Source: Desulfuromonadaceae bacterium
GTDB taxonomy: Bacteria > Desulfobacterota > Desulfuromonadia > Geobacterales > Pseudopelobacteraceae
Assembly (NCBI GenBank): GCA_028688955.1
Contig: JAQTXD010000008.1
Span: 1-64,000 of the forward strand
DNA: 64,000 nucleotides
Direction: 5' to 3'
The position numbers and the translations under genes were made by a program. Under the pieces are notes generated by a model. It did no database searches and was not told the DNA's origin. It was given only the letters and a program-made list of their open reading frames with translations. Positions 37,335 through 46,615 of this stretch are shown here, piece after piece. Position 1 is the first letter of the stretch. The number at the start of each line of letters is the position of its first letter.

Positions 37335-37400
37335 GCACGTTTTGATACGAGTGTTGAATTTCTGCAAGAACCTGTTACGCTCAATCACAAAGAAACTATA

Positions 37401-38114
37401 ATGATTAAATTTAAATCTATTGCATTGATTCCGGCAGCCGGCATGGGCAAACGCATGGGTGCTTCAATTAACAAGCAATACCTGCAACTGAGCGGCGTGC
37501 CTATTGTTGCCCGGACGATTTCTGTTTTTGAGCAGTCTCCGCTGATTGACTCCATCTACCTGGTCATTCCTGTTGAGGAGATTCCTTACTGCCGTGAGCA
37601 CATAGTTGAAGCTTGCGGATTTCGCAAAGTTGTTGCTATTGTTCCCGGTGGGAAAGAACGGCAAAACTCCGTCATGAATGGCTTGCGGGCTATGCAGGAT
37701 GTTGTATCAGACAGTGATATCATCCTGATTCATGATGGAGTCAGACCGCTGATAACTGAATTGGTACTGCAGCAATCCATTGCATCGGCGAAACTCTACG
37801 ACGGTGTACTGGTTGCGGTCCCTGTTAAGGATACAATCAAAACGGTGCGCGATGGGGTCGTTATTGATACTCCGTGCAGGGAATTACTGTGGCAGGCACA
37901 GACGCCTCAGGCGTTCCGTTTTGGGAAAATTTTCAGCGCCCATGTTTCTGCCGAGACGACTGGATTTATCGGCACAGATGACGCATCCTTAGTGGAACGT
38001 ATCGGAGGGAAAGTACATGTAATTCGTGGTGAGTATCAGAATATTAAAATAACAACTCCTGAAGATCTCACCTTGGCTGAATCATTTATAGCTGCAGCGC
38101 AAAGAGAGGGGTGA
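37401..38114 (+). CDS. ispD: 2-C-methyl-D-erythritol 4-phosphate cytidylyltransferase
   Basis: [67 protein letters not shown]. Confidence 0.96.
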   Translation: MIKFKSIALIPAAGMGKRMGASINKQYLQLSGVPIVARTISVFEQSPLIDSIYLVIPVEEIPYCREHIVEACGFRKVVAIVPGGKERQNSVMNGLRAMQDVVSDSDIILIHDGVRPLITELVLQQSIASAKLYDGVLVAVPVKDTIKTVRDGVVIDTPCRELLWQAQTPQAFRFGKIFSAHVSAETTGFIGTDDASLVERIGGKVHVIRGEYQNIKITTPEDLTLAESFIAAAQREG

Positions 38115-38117
38115 CGA

Positions 38118-39290
38118 ATGCGGTCTCAAACATCAGAAAAGATTTTGATTGTTGATGATGAGCATGAAATCGCTCGAGCACTGGGGCTGTATCTTGAGGA
38201 CGCGGGGTATGCACCGGCGCTGGTATTTGACGGTTCTGCAGCGCTGGATGCACTGATATTTGAGAAGGATTATACGGTTGTTTTGCTTGATATCAACATG
38301 CCGGGCCTCGACGGTGTAACGGTTTTGAAGCGACTCCAGGCTGCAGAATGCGACACTGCAGTGATTATGATGACTGGTCGGGGCAATGAGAATCTTGCAG
38401 TTGAATGTATGAAGAATGGCGCCGAAGATTATATTTCAAAGCCATTTGCCTTTGAGGACATGCTTCAGAGAGTTGAACGGGCACAGGCTCACCGCCGGGA
38501 GAGAATAGAAAAACGACAGCTGCAACGGGAAAAAGAGGATTTTATCCTCATGCTCTCTCATGACTTGAAAAACCCGTTGACTGCCGTGATCGGGTCAATC
38601 GATATAGTCAAGGAAGGCTGCCTTGGCACAGTTAATGAGGAGCAGGGAGAGTATCTGCAATCGGCTATCGACAGTTGCAATGAAGTAGTAACCATGATTG
38701 ACAACCTGCTCGACATCAGAAAGTTCGAAGCGGGAAAGATTCATATGGCAACCCATCAACACAATATTATTGAACTTGTAACCAAAGTAGCAAACCAGTT
38801 TGCCCGGCCGGCAAAACATGACGGCATCGAGTTTGTAACCGATTTAGAAACTGAATCGTTACTTGTAGAGGTAGACAAAAACGCATTTATCAGGGTCGTT
38901 GGAAATTTGCTCGGCAATGCCCTTAAATTCACCCATGAAGGTGGCACCATCACAGTTAACTGTCACAGATTCAGAGGAGATCGTCCCTGCCTGCTGGATA
39001 TACCTGCATATATTACACTGCCCCCGGATTTTCTGAATAATACATGCATCGTCAGGCTTTCCGTTAGCAACACCGGCAACGGCATCCCGTTAGACGAACT
39101 GGAGCACATATTCGACCGCTTTACCCAACTCTCACGGAAGAACGGGCGTGAACGCAGCGGTGCAGGACTGGGTTTGACATATTGCAAACTAGCCGTAGAA
39201 CGCTTTAATGGTGTAATCTGGGTGGAAAGCAAAGAACAACAGAGTGAATTTGTGATCCTCTTACCATGCAGTTCCAACAACCACACCTAA
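38118..39290 (+). CDS. Hybrid response regulator/histidine kinase (REC-HisKA-HATPase)
   Basis: ILIVDDEHEIARALG, VVLLDINMPGLDGV, ILMLSHDLKNPLTAVIGSID, GLGLTYCKLAVE. Confidence 0.93.
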   Translation: MRSQTSEKILIVDDEHEIARALGLYLEDAGYAPALVFDGSAALDALIFEKDYTVVLLDINMPGLDGVTVLKRLQAAECDTAVIMMTGRGNENLAVECMKNGAEDYISKPFAFEDMLQRVERAQAHRRERIEKRQLQREKEDFILMLSHDLKNPLTAVIGSIDIVKEGCLGTVNEEQGEYLQSAIDSCNEVVTMIDNLLDIRKFEAGKIHMATHQHNIIELVTKVANQFARPAKHDGIEFVTDLETESLLVEVDKNAFIRVVGNLLGNALKFTHEGGTITVNCHRFRGDRPCLLDIPAYITLPPDFLNNTCIVRLSVSNTGNGIPLDELEHIFDRFTQLSRKNGRERSGAGLGLTYCKLAVERFNGVIWVESKEQQSEFVILLPCSSNNHT

Positions 39291-39308
39291 TCAGCCCGGA
39301 GTATACAA

Positions 39309-39791
39309 ATGAAGTTCATCACACTCGTACTGACGTTTATTACCGCTGCCACACTACCTCTTTCTGCAGGCGCAGCTACCCTTGATTTCAGCAAATCAAT
39401 TACAGTCGGGTCCGGACCGAAGACGGTTGTGGAGTTCACAGATCCTGACTGCCCCTATTGCCGGAAAGCTTCAAAATATTTTGAAGGGCGCAGTGATGTA
39501 ACCCGTCACATATTCTTCTATCCTCTTCCCCGCCATCCCAAAGCAAAGGTAAAGGCTCAATACATTCTCTCTCAGATGGACCGGTCTTCCGCCTACAAAG
39601 AGGTCATGTCCGGGAAAATGGATGCTGTGCAAAATTTCGAGGGGATAACCCCGGTCGGGGTCAAACTGCAGGAAGAACAGCGGGACATTGCAAAGGGTCA
39701 TAAAGTAAGTTCCACCCCAACGTTCATGATCAACGGTAGAATAATCGAAGGGTTTGAGCTGAAGAAAATTGAAGAGGCATTGGGTAAATAG
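39309..39791 (+). CDS. Exported thioredoxin-fold (DsbC-like) protein
   Basis: Signal peptide; VVEFTDPDCPYCRKASKYF (CPYC) and VSSTPTFMINGRIIEGF. Confidence 0.87.
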   Translation: MKFITLVLTFITAATLPLSAGAATLDFSKSITVGSGPKTVVEFTDPDCPYCRKASKYFEGRSDVTRHIFFYPLPRHPKAKVKAQYILSQMDRSSAYKEVMSGKMDAVQNFEGITPVGVKLQEEQRDIAKGHKVSSTPTFMINGRIIEGFELKKIEEALGK

Positions 39792-39852
39792 TCCAATACA
39801 TATGCAGCCACGCGCGTGGTCGCCAACGACCTGCCATGTATCGTAAACAGAG

Positions 39853-40701
39853 CTAGAACTCCATCGGCATTTCTTTAAGTTGTTGTGCCGTAAAGACCGG
39901 TCCGTCCTTGCAGACGTAGACATTGCCCACATTACACCTGCCGCATTTGCCCAGGCCGCACTTCATCCTGTTTTCCAGAGTCGTATAGACCTGATCGTCC
40001 CCAAAACCAAGCTTCTCCAGTACCGGCAGCGTAAACTTGATCATTATCGGCGGACCGCACACAAAGGCAATGGTGTTCACGGCAGATGGCGCCGCCTCTC
40101 CCAGAACAGTCGGTACAAACCCGACCGTGCCATCCCAGGAAGGACCATCCCCACCCGGGTCAACGGTCTTTACCAATCGTACGTCTCCCCGTTCCTGCCA
40201 TTCTTTCAGTTCCCGTTTATAGACCAGATCGGCTTCGGTTCTGGCCCCGTACACAATCGTGATGTCGCCGAAATTGTCCCGCAGGTCGAGACAGTTCCAG
40301 ATCAGGGTGCGCAGCGGCGGCAGGGCGATGCCCCCGGCAACAAACACCAGGTTTTTGCCGTACAGCTGTTCAATCGGGTAGGAGTTGCCGTAGGGACCTC
40401 GCACACCCATGGTGTCACCGACTTCGAGGCGACGCAGTTCTTCGGTGACCCTGCCGACGGAGCGGAAACTGCATTCGATGTATCCTTTTCTCGTGGGAGA
40501 AGAGGCGATGCAGAAGGTTGCTTCTCCGGCACCGAAGGCAGAGTATTCAGCAAACTGTCCGGCGCGGTAGCTGAAGCTGTCATTAACTTTTTCATCCTGA
40601 AATACCAGACGCAGGGTTCTCACGTCAGGGGTTTCGTCGATGATTTCTGCGACGGTGGTGAGGTAGGGGAGATAGATGTTTTTGTTGCTGTGATCACACA
40701 T
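39853..40701 (-). CDS. flxA: FAD/NAD(P)-binding oxidoreductase subunit, FlxA-like
   Basis: RAGQFAEYSAFG, MGVRGPYGNSYPIE, LVFVAGGIALPPLRTLI, MKCGLGKCGRCNVGNVYVCKDGPVF (2Fe-2S). First of the flx side of the flx-hdr cluster. Confidence 0.85.
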   Translation of the reverse strand: MCDHSNKNIYLPYLTTVAEIIDETPDVRTLRLVFQDEKVNDSFSYRAGQFAEYSAFGAGEATFCIASSPTRKGYIECSFRSVGRVTEELRRLEVGDTMGVRGPYGNSYPIEQLYGKNLVFVAGGIALPPLRTLIWNCLDLRDNFGDITIVYGARTEADLVYKRELKEWQERGDVRLVKTVDPGGDGPSWDGTVGFVPTVLGEAAPSAVNTIAFVCGPPIMIKFTLPVLEKLGFGDDQVYTTLENRMKCGLGKCGRCNVGNVYVCKDGPVFTAQQLKEMPMEF

Positions 40702-40720
40702 AGTTAAAAACCTTTTCCTG

Positions 40721-40880
40721 AAACACTGAGCAACAGAGCAGCGGAGAAATCCAAAATCTTTGAATTATGGAGAATAAACCAAACTCTTTTTTGGGTTATC
40801 CCCTTAAAGTCTTTCGCTTTGGTCTTTCCCCTCGTTTTATGCTTTTGACATTCTCCGGTGCTCCGTTGCTCTGTGTTATT
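40721..40880. repeat. Intergenic inverted-repeat element copy A (flxA/flxB junction)
   Basis: Left arm AAACACTGAGCAACAGAGCAGCGGAGAAATCC; right arm TTCTCCGGTGCTCCGTTGCTCTGTGTTATT. Confidence 0.85.
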
Positions 40881-41886
40881 CCTGTTTTTTAGATATCTCT
40901 TCAACAATCTGGGCAATATCGATGCCGACCGGGCAGACGCGGATGCATCTGCCGCAGCCGCTGCAGAGGGTCTGGCCGAATTTGTCGTCGTAGTATTTGA
41001 ATTTGTGCATGATACGGTTGCGGTAGCGTTTCGGCTGTTGATCCCGTGGATTGTGCCCCGAGGCATGGTGGGTGAATTTCCAGAAGCCGCAGGCATCCCA
41101 GTATTTACGGCGTTTACCGGCCTTTTCAGTGCCTTCATCGACGATGTCGAAGCAGTGGCAGGCCGGGCAGACGAAGGCGCAGGCGCCGCAGCCGACGCAG
41201 CGGGTGGCGATGGCATCCCAGAAGGGGTTTTCGAAGTTGTCGTCCAGCCAGGCCTTGACTTTCTTCAGATCGAATTTTTCCGCGTACGGTTTGGCGAGCG
41301 GCAGAGGTAATGCGCTGCTTACTTCGCTGAAGAGCGTTGTATGAGCAGTGATCAATGCCTCGCCTTTGTCACTGAGGGTTTCGCAGGCGTAGTCACCCCC
41401 TTCCAACGGCGTGAGAAAGAGATCGCTGCCTTTTGTTTCGCCTGGCGAGAGGCCGACTGCGGTGCAGAAGCAGGCGTCGTCTGCAGAGGTGCAGGCAAGG
41501 CCGATGACGGTGGTTTTTCTTCTTCGCTCAAGAAAAAATTCGTCTTTGTCGTCCCAGGAGAATACAGCATCCAGTAGCGGGATGGCAACGGCGTCACAGG
41601 GACGCACACCCACCAGAACGGTTTCCGGGAATCTGGCCGGGTCAATGTCGGTGACGGTGACTTTCTGCCCTTCTTTTTTATATGTCATGATGTCTTCACA
41701 GACCGGGAAGCATGCTTCTTTGGCAGAGCGCTTCGGCAGTCGGTCAGTGATCATTTCTGCTGCGCCGGTGAGCGGTTCGTAGAGCGGCGTACCGGCGTTC
41801 AGGCGCGGTGCAACAACGCGGATGCCCTGGGCGATGAGGTCGCCTATGAGGGTGTTCAGGTTTTGTTGGGTTATGTATATATTCAT
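40876..41886 (-). CDS. flxB: 4Fe-4S dicluster subunit, FlxB-like (sulfite reductase subunit A/hydrogenase beta-like)
   Basis: CVGCGACAFVCPACHCFD and CSGCGRCIRVCPVGIDIAQIVEEI. Confidence 0.82.
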   Translation of the reverse strand: MNIYITQQNLNTLIGDLIAQGIRVVAPRLNAGTPLYEPLTGAAEMITDRLPKRSAKEACFPVCEDIMTYKKEGQKVTVTDIDPARFPETVLVGVRPCDAVAIPLLDAVFSWDDKDEFFLERRRKTTVIGLACTSADDACFCTAVGLSPGETKGSDLFLTPLEGGDYACETLSDKGEALITAHTTLFSEVSSALPLPLAKPYAEKFDLKKVKAWLDDNFENPFWDAIATRCVGCGACAFVCPACHCFDIVDEGTEKAGKRRKYWDACGFWKFTHHASGHNPRDQQPKRYRNRIMHKFKYYDDKFGQTLCSGCGRCIRVCPVGIDIAQIVEEISKKQE

Positions 41887-41900
41887 TTTTAAAACCTTTG

Positions 41901-42116
41901 AATAACACGGAGCAACAGAGCAACGGAGAAAAGCAAAACCTTTGAAACAGGAAAAAAACTGGAATCGTTTTGGGGAGGACCAAAGGCTTAAAATCGTTTT
42001 TGGTTTATCCCATAAAGTCTTATGCCATTGTCTTTCCTTTTGTTTCTTTTGCTTTGTCTTTTCCCTCGTTTTTCTGTTTTTGGTGCTCTCTCTTGCTCTG
42101 TTACTCCGCGTTATTA
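41901..42116. repeat. Intergenic inverted-repeat element copy B (flxB/flxC junction)
   Basis: Left arm AATAACACGGAGCAACAGAGCAACGGAGAAAAGC; right arm GCTCTCTCTTGCTCTGTTACTCCGCGTTATT. Confidence 0.85.
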
Positions 42117-42126
42117 CGATCTTGAT

Positions 42127-43047
42127 TTACTTGATAAAGCTCTGGTCATCTTTGTCGGTGAACATGTTCAGTGGGCCCTTGTCGAGTACCTCAAAGCCGG
42201 CTTCATGGTCGTAGAGTTCTTTCAGTTCTTTGGCCATTTTGCGATTGAGGAGGTTGAGCGGTATGTCCATGGGGCAGACCCGCTCACATTCGGCACAACC
42301 GGCGCACCTGCCGGCCAGATGCATGGCACGGACTATATGCCAGGCGGTATTGCCGGCCGGTCTCGGAGTGGTGTCCACCATCTGCGGTTTGTTACGGTCG
42401 CAGAGGCATTGTTCACAGAAGCAGAAGGGACAGACCTGACGGCAGGCGTAGCATTTGATGCATTTGGTGAATTGTTCTTTCCAGTAGGCCCAACGCTCGG
42501 CCGGTGCCAGGGCTTCGAGGCGGGCGATCTCTGTGGCGTATTTCTGTTCCAGTTCCGGAGTAACCGGAGTGTGTACCGGTACAAAGTCACAGCCGCTTGG
42601 CAGGTGGGCGTCACATTCGGTGCATTTGGGAGCAATGCTGGCGCTGGTCAGTTCTTCGGCGGCATTGAGAGTGGAAGCCAGCACACCGGCACAGGGGATT
42701 CCGATGAGGTAGAGTTCTTCCCGTTTCAGCTGTGATTCACCCATCAGTCCGGTGAGGGCCTTCAGGTCACACCCCTTGACGACGATGCCGATCTTGCCGG
42801 CTTTCGGTATTTCTTTTTTGGCTTTGGTCAGGTAGACGGCCAGGTTGTTGACGCAGGCCGGGGTAAAAATCAGTTTTTTGGCGTCGTCTGGACTGCTGAT
42901 GACGATCGGCTGGGCGGATCCTTTTCTGCGGGCGGCGGCATAGCCGACGATGGCAGTGACACTGCCGGCGGCGAGGATGCGCTCTGCCTCAATCTGAATG
43001 GCATCAGTAATGGCGGCGTAGATGGTTGTGTCGATGAGTGTAGACAT
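42127..43047 (-). CDS. flxC: 4Fe-4S protein, FlxC-like (F420 hydrogenase beta subunit-like)
   Basis: CIKCYACRQVCPFCFCEQCLCD and CAGCAECERVCPMDIPLNLLNRKM. Confidence 0.82.
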   Translation of the reverse strand: MSTLIDTTIYAAITDAIQIEAERILAAGSVTAIVGYAAARRKGSAQPIVISSPDDAKKLIFTPACVNNLAVYLTKAKKEIPKAGKIGIVVKGCDLKALTGLMGESQLKREELYLIGIPCAGVLASTLNAAEELTSASIAPKCTECDAHLPSGCDFVPVHTPVTPELEQKYATEIARLEALAPAERWAYWKEQFTKCIKCYACRQVCPFCFCEQCLCDRNKPQMVDTTPRPAGNTAWHIVRAMHLAGRCAGCAECERVCPMDIPLNLLNRKMAKELKELYDHEAGFEVLDKGPLNMFTDKDDQSFIK

Positions 43048-43072
43048 GGCAAACCTTTTAATGCTTATTTTG

Positions 43073-43223
43073 AAACACAGAGCAACGGAGCGACAGAGAA
43101 AACCAAAAACAGAGAATATGGAGGATAACTCAAAATACGTTATTTGGTTTTTACTCTGTATTTGGTTTTTACTCTGTATCTGCTTCTGCCCTTCTCACTT
43201 GCTCTGTTGCTCTGTGTTATTCC
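43073..43223. repeat. Intergenic inverted-repeat element copy C (flxC/flxD junction)
   Basis: Left arm AAACACAGAGCAACGGAGCGACAGAGAAAACC; right arm TTCTCACTTGCTCTGTTGCTCTGTGTTATT; internal tandem (T)TTGGTTTTTACTCTGTAT x2. Confidence 0.85.
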
Positions 43224-43228
43224 CGACT

Positions 43229-43729
43229 TTAAATCTGGTTATACGCTTCTTGCAGTTCCGGGGTGTTGATGGCGCCGGACCATTGTTCTTCCCTGGACAG
43301 ATCCTTGAAATCTGTCAGTGGCCCCATACCCCGTACTTTTTCCGTAAGGTCGGTGACGACTTCAACCCATTTGCCACCTTCGGCAGCGGATACCCAGGAG
43401 AATTGCAGACGGTTCAGATCAACACCGATGAATTCCAGCAGTTTGCGGAAGACCGCGAATCTCCGGCGGGCATGGAAGTTGCCTGCAATGTAGTGGCAGT
43501 CGCCAGGATGGCAGCCGGAGACGAGCACTCCGTCGGCACCCTGCTGGAAGGCTTTCAGGATGAAGACCGGGTCGATGCGGCCGGTGCAGGGGAATTTGAG
43601 GACCCGCACGTTGGACGGGTACTGCATGCGACTGGTACCGGCAAGGTCAGCCCCTGCATACGTGCACCAGGTGCAGACGAAGGCAATTATTTTTGGTTCA
43701 AAGTCGTGTGTGGGTTTGTCTGGGTGCAT
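43229..43729 (-). CDS. flxD: Hydrogenase iron-sulfur subunit, FlxD/MvhD-like
   Basis: IIAFVCTWCTYAGADLAGTSRMQYPSNVRVLKFPCTGRIDPVFILKAFQQGADGVLVSGCHPGDCHY. Confidence 0.9.
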   Translation of the reverse strand: MHPDKPTHDFEPKIIAFVCTWCTYAGADLAGTSRMQYPSNVRVLKFPCTGRIDPVFILKAFQQGADGVLVSGCHPGDCHYIAGNFHARRRFAVFRKLLEFIGVDLNRLQFSWVSAAEGGKWVEVVTDLTEKVRGMGPLTDFKDLSREEQWSGAINTPELQEAYNQI

Positions 43730-45726
43730 TAGAGTGCCTCTATCATGGCGATGACTTGCTCATCAGTATAGCCATCCAGCTCAACTGATTTTGACGGGCA
43801 GGTCGCCTGGCAGGTGCCGCAGCCGGCACAGACGCCCGGATTGACGAAGGCGACGGTTTTGATGAGGTTACCCTGCCGATCTCGTATTTCTTTTTCTTCC
43901 ACGGCGCCGTAGGCACAGACTTTTTTGCAGGCAAAACAGCCGACACAGCCGGATTCCTTGACCCTGGCGACGATCGGTTCCCGCTCCAGCCGGTCTTTGG
44001 AGAAGAGAGTCATGACTTTGGCGGCGGCAGCACTTGCCTGACTGACGGTTTCCGGGATGTCTTTTGGGCCCTGGCAGGCACCGGCCAGGTAAATGCCGGC
44101 GGTGGCGCATTCAACCGGACGCAGTTTGGCATGGGCTTCAGAGTAGAAGTTGTACTTGTCATAGGAGATGCCAAGTTTCTGGGCCAGCAGCTCGGCTCCT
44201 TTTTGCGGTTGCACAGCGGTGGCGAGGACAACCATGTCGGCTTCGATTTCCACCTGCACGCCGACGGCGATATCGCTCCCCATGACGACGATTTTGTTCC
44301 CCTTCTGGTAGAGGCGCGAGACCATCCCCCTGATGTAGACGGCTTCTTCTTCCTCGATGGAGCGGCGCCAGAATTCGTCATAGCTTTTACCTGGGGTACG
44401 GGCGTCCATGAAGAAGACGTAGGCCTGACCGTCATGGACTTTATGGTGATAGAGCATGGTGTGTTTGGCGGTGTACATACAGCACACCTTGGAACAGTAA
44501 GAGATGCCTTTTTCCCGGGCCCGGGAGCCGACGCATTGGATGAAGACGATTTGTTTCGGTTCTTTGCCGTCGGAGGGACGGAGAATCTTTCCACCGGTGG
44601 GACCGGAAGCGCTTGCCAGTCTCTCAAAGGTCATGCCGTCGATGACGTCAGGGATTTTGCCGTGACCGAATTCACCGTAACCTTTAATGGCTGAACCTTT
44701 CGGTTTTTCGTCTATTGTGTAGAGGTCGAAGCCGGTGGCAACGACGATGGCACCGACCTTTTCGACGATCAGTCTGTCTTCCTGTTCGAAGTCGACGGCA
44801 CCGGGGCCGCAGACTTTCTGGCAGATGCCGCATTTACCGGTTTTGAATCTGGTACAGTTGTCCCGGTCAATAACCGGGGTGTTGGGTACGGCTTGCGGAA
44901 AGGGGACATAAATGGCGGTGCGCAGGCCGATGTTCTGGTCGAATTTATTGGGAATTTTTTTCTGCGGGCATGTGGTCATGCAGACACCGCAGCCGGTGCA
45001 CTTGTCCTCATCGACGGAGCGGGCTTTTTTCTTAATCGTGACCTGGAAGTTGCCGATGTACCCTTCCACCAGTTCTATTTCAGAATAGGTGTAGAGTTTG
45101 ATCCTGGGGTGATTGGCAACGTCTACCATTTTCGGGGTCATGATGCATTGGGAGCAGTCGAGGGTCGGGAAGGTTTCCGAGAGTTGCGCCATGTGCCCGC
45201 CGATGGAGGGTTCCCGCTCGACGAGGATGACTTCATGGCCGCTGTCGGCGATGTCGAGGGCGGCCTGGATGCCGGCGATACCGCCGCCGATAACGAGCGA
45301 GCGTTTAGTGACCGGGACGGTGATGGTGGGAAGGATGCGGTTTTTCTTGACCCGCTCGACCATCATACCGACGATTTCCGTGGCTTTGACAGTTGCTTCC
45401 TCGATGTTTTCGTGGACCCAGGAGCAGTGTTCGCGGATATTTGCCATTTCACAGAGGAAGGGATTTAGTCCGGCTGCTTCCACGGCTTTGCGGAAGGTTT
45501 TTTCGTGCATGCGCGGACTGCAGGCGGCGACGACGATGTGCGTGAGTTTCTGCTCTTGGATGGCTTTTTTAAGAAGGTTCTGACCGGGGTCGGAACACAT
45601 GTATTTGTAGTCGGTGGAATATGAGACGCCGGAGAGTTTACCGACGTCCCGGGCTACCCGTTCAACGTCGACGGTTCTCGATATGTTTTCGCCGCAGTGG
45701 CAGATGAATACGCCTATTCTTGACAT
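43729..45726 (-). CDS. hdrA: Heterodisulfide reductase subunit A-like protein
   Basis: GVFICHCGENI, VIGGGIAGIQAALDIADSGHEVILVEREPSIGGHMAQLSETFPTLDCSQCIMTPKM, multiple 4Fe-4S motifs. Confidence 0.95.
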   Translation of the reverse strand: MSRIGVFICHCGENISRTVDVERVARDVGKLSGVSYSTDYKYMCSDPGQNLLKKAIQEQKLTHIVVAACSPRMHEKTFRKAVEAAGLNPFLCEMANIREHCSWVHENIEEATVKATEIVGMMVERVKKNRILPTITVPVTKRSLVIGGGIAGIQAALDIADSGHEVILVEREPSIGGHMAQLSETFPTLDCSQCIMTPKMVDVANHPRIKLYTYSEIELVEGYIGNFQVTIKKKARSVDEDKCTGCGVCMTTCPQKKIPNKFDQNIGLRTAIYVPFPQAVPNTPVIDRDNCTRFKTGKCGICQKVCGPGAVDFEQEDRLIVEKVGAIVVATGFDLYTIDEKPKGSAIKGYGEFGHGKIPDVIDGMTFERLASASGPTGGKILRPSDGKEPKQIVFIQCVGSRAREKGISYCSKVCCMYTAKHTMLYHHKVHDGQAYVFFMDARTPGKSYDEFWRRSIEEEEAVYIRGMVSRLYQKGNKIVVMGSDIAVGVQVEIEADMVVLATAVQPQKGAELLAQKLGISYDKYNFYSEAHAKLRPVECATAGIYLAGACQGPKDIPETVSQASAAAAKVMTLFSKDRLEREPIVARVKESGCVGCFACKKVCAYGAVEEKEIRDRQGNLIKTVAFVNPGVCAGCGTCQATCPSKSVELDGYTDEQVIAMIEAL

Positions 45727-45727
45727 G

Positions 45728-46615
45728 CTACAGTAACCCCTTCTCTTTGAGTAACGGCGTCGGGTTGACGATCATGGCATTGAGACCGAGTTTGTCCGGG
45801 CCGAGGCCGACGGAGAGTCCCACCAGTTGGGTGAGGTAGAAGACCGGCAGGTTGTAACTGGTGCTGTAGACGCTTTCGATTTCTTTCTGGCGAATGTCCA
45901 GGTTGCCGTGGCACAGGGGGCAGCCGACCATGATGCAATCAGCACCGGCTGCTTTGGCGGAGTCGAGTATGGCGCCGGTCAGCTGAATGACAACCCCGGG
46001 ACGCGAGAGGGTGAAGTTGGCGCCGCAGCATTCGAGGCGATGGCTCCAGGGCACGGTGATGGCACCGACAGCTTCGACAACCTGTTCCATGATGGTGGGT
46101 GCTTCGACGCAATCAAGATTGGGGACGTCGGTAGGACGGGTCAGCAGACAACCGTAGTAGCAGGCGACTCTGAGGCCGGCCAGCGGTTTGCTGACTGCAG
46201 CGGCGAGGCGTTCGAGGCCAAGGTCTTTGGCCAGTATCTCCAGCAGATGTTTGACGTTGCTGTCCAGTTTGACCGGGGCATCAATGGCGTATTCCACCTG
46301 TTTGCGTTTTACTGCATTCTCACCCAACACATGCTGTGCGGTCTTGAGGCGTGAGAAGCAGGCGGCACAGGCAACGGCGACGTCTCCGTCAATTGTGTCG
46401 GCGAGTTCAAGGTTTTTGGCACAGAGTGAAAGCGACAGCAGTTCGTCGACATTGTGGGCCGGGGTGGCCCCGCAGCAGAACCAGTCGGGAATTTCCGTCA
46501 GGCCGATATCAAGGGTTTTAAAGAGTTCCCGCGTGGAGAGGTCATATTCACCCGCAGAGGCGTGCAGCGAGCAGCCGGGGTAATAGGAGTATTCCAAGAT
46601 GTTTGTTTGAGTCAC
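45728..46615 (-). CDS. hdrB: Heterodisulfide reductase subunit B-like protein
   Basis: EYSYYPGCSLHASAGEYDLS, CYYGCLLTRP, RLECCGANFTLSRP, CIMVGCPLCHGNLD (CCG domains). Confidence 0.95.
   Translation of the reverse strand: MTQTNILEYSYYPGCSLHASAGEYDLSTRELFKTLDIGLTEIPDWFCCGATPAHNVDELLSLSLCAKNLELADTIDGDVAVACAACFSRLKTAQHVLGENAVKRKQVEYAIDAPVKLDSNVKHLLEILAKDLGLERLAAAVSKPLAGLRVACYYGCLLTRPTDVPNLDCVEAPTIMEQVVEAVGAITVPWSHRLECCGANFTLSRPGVVIQLTGAILDSAKAAGADCIMVGCPLCHGNLDIRQKEIESVYSTSYNLPVFYLTQLVGLSVGLGPDKLGLNAMIVNPTPLLKEKGLL

Noticed and set aside
40721-43223. CRISPR-like repeat/spacer interpretation of the flx intergenic repeats
   Set aside because: The repeats are facing inverted arms with short-period direct repeats, at three separate sites, with no regular repeat-spacer array or cas genes.
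44010-45583. Several ORFs overlapping hdrA on both strands
   Set aside because: GC-rich shadow ORFs in alternate frames of a confidently identified gene.
43729-45726. Possible selenocysteine-containing HdrA
   Set aside because: The ORF is continuous with conventional Cys ligands and has no in-frame TGA.
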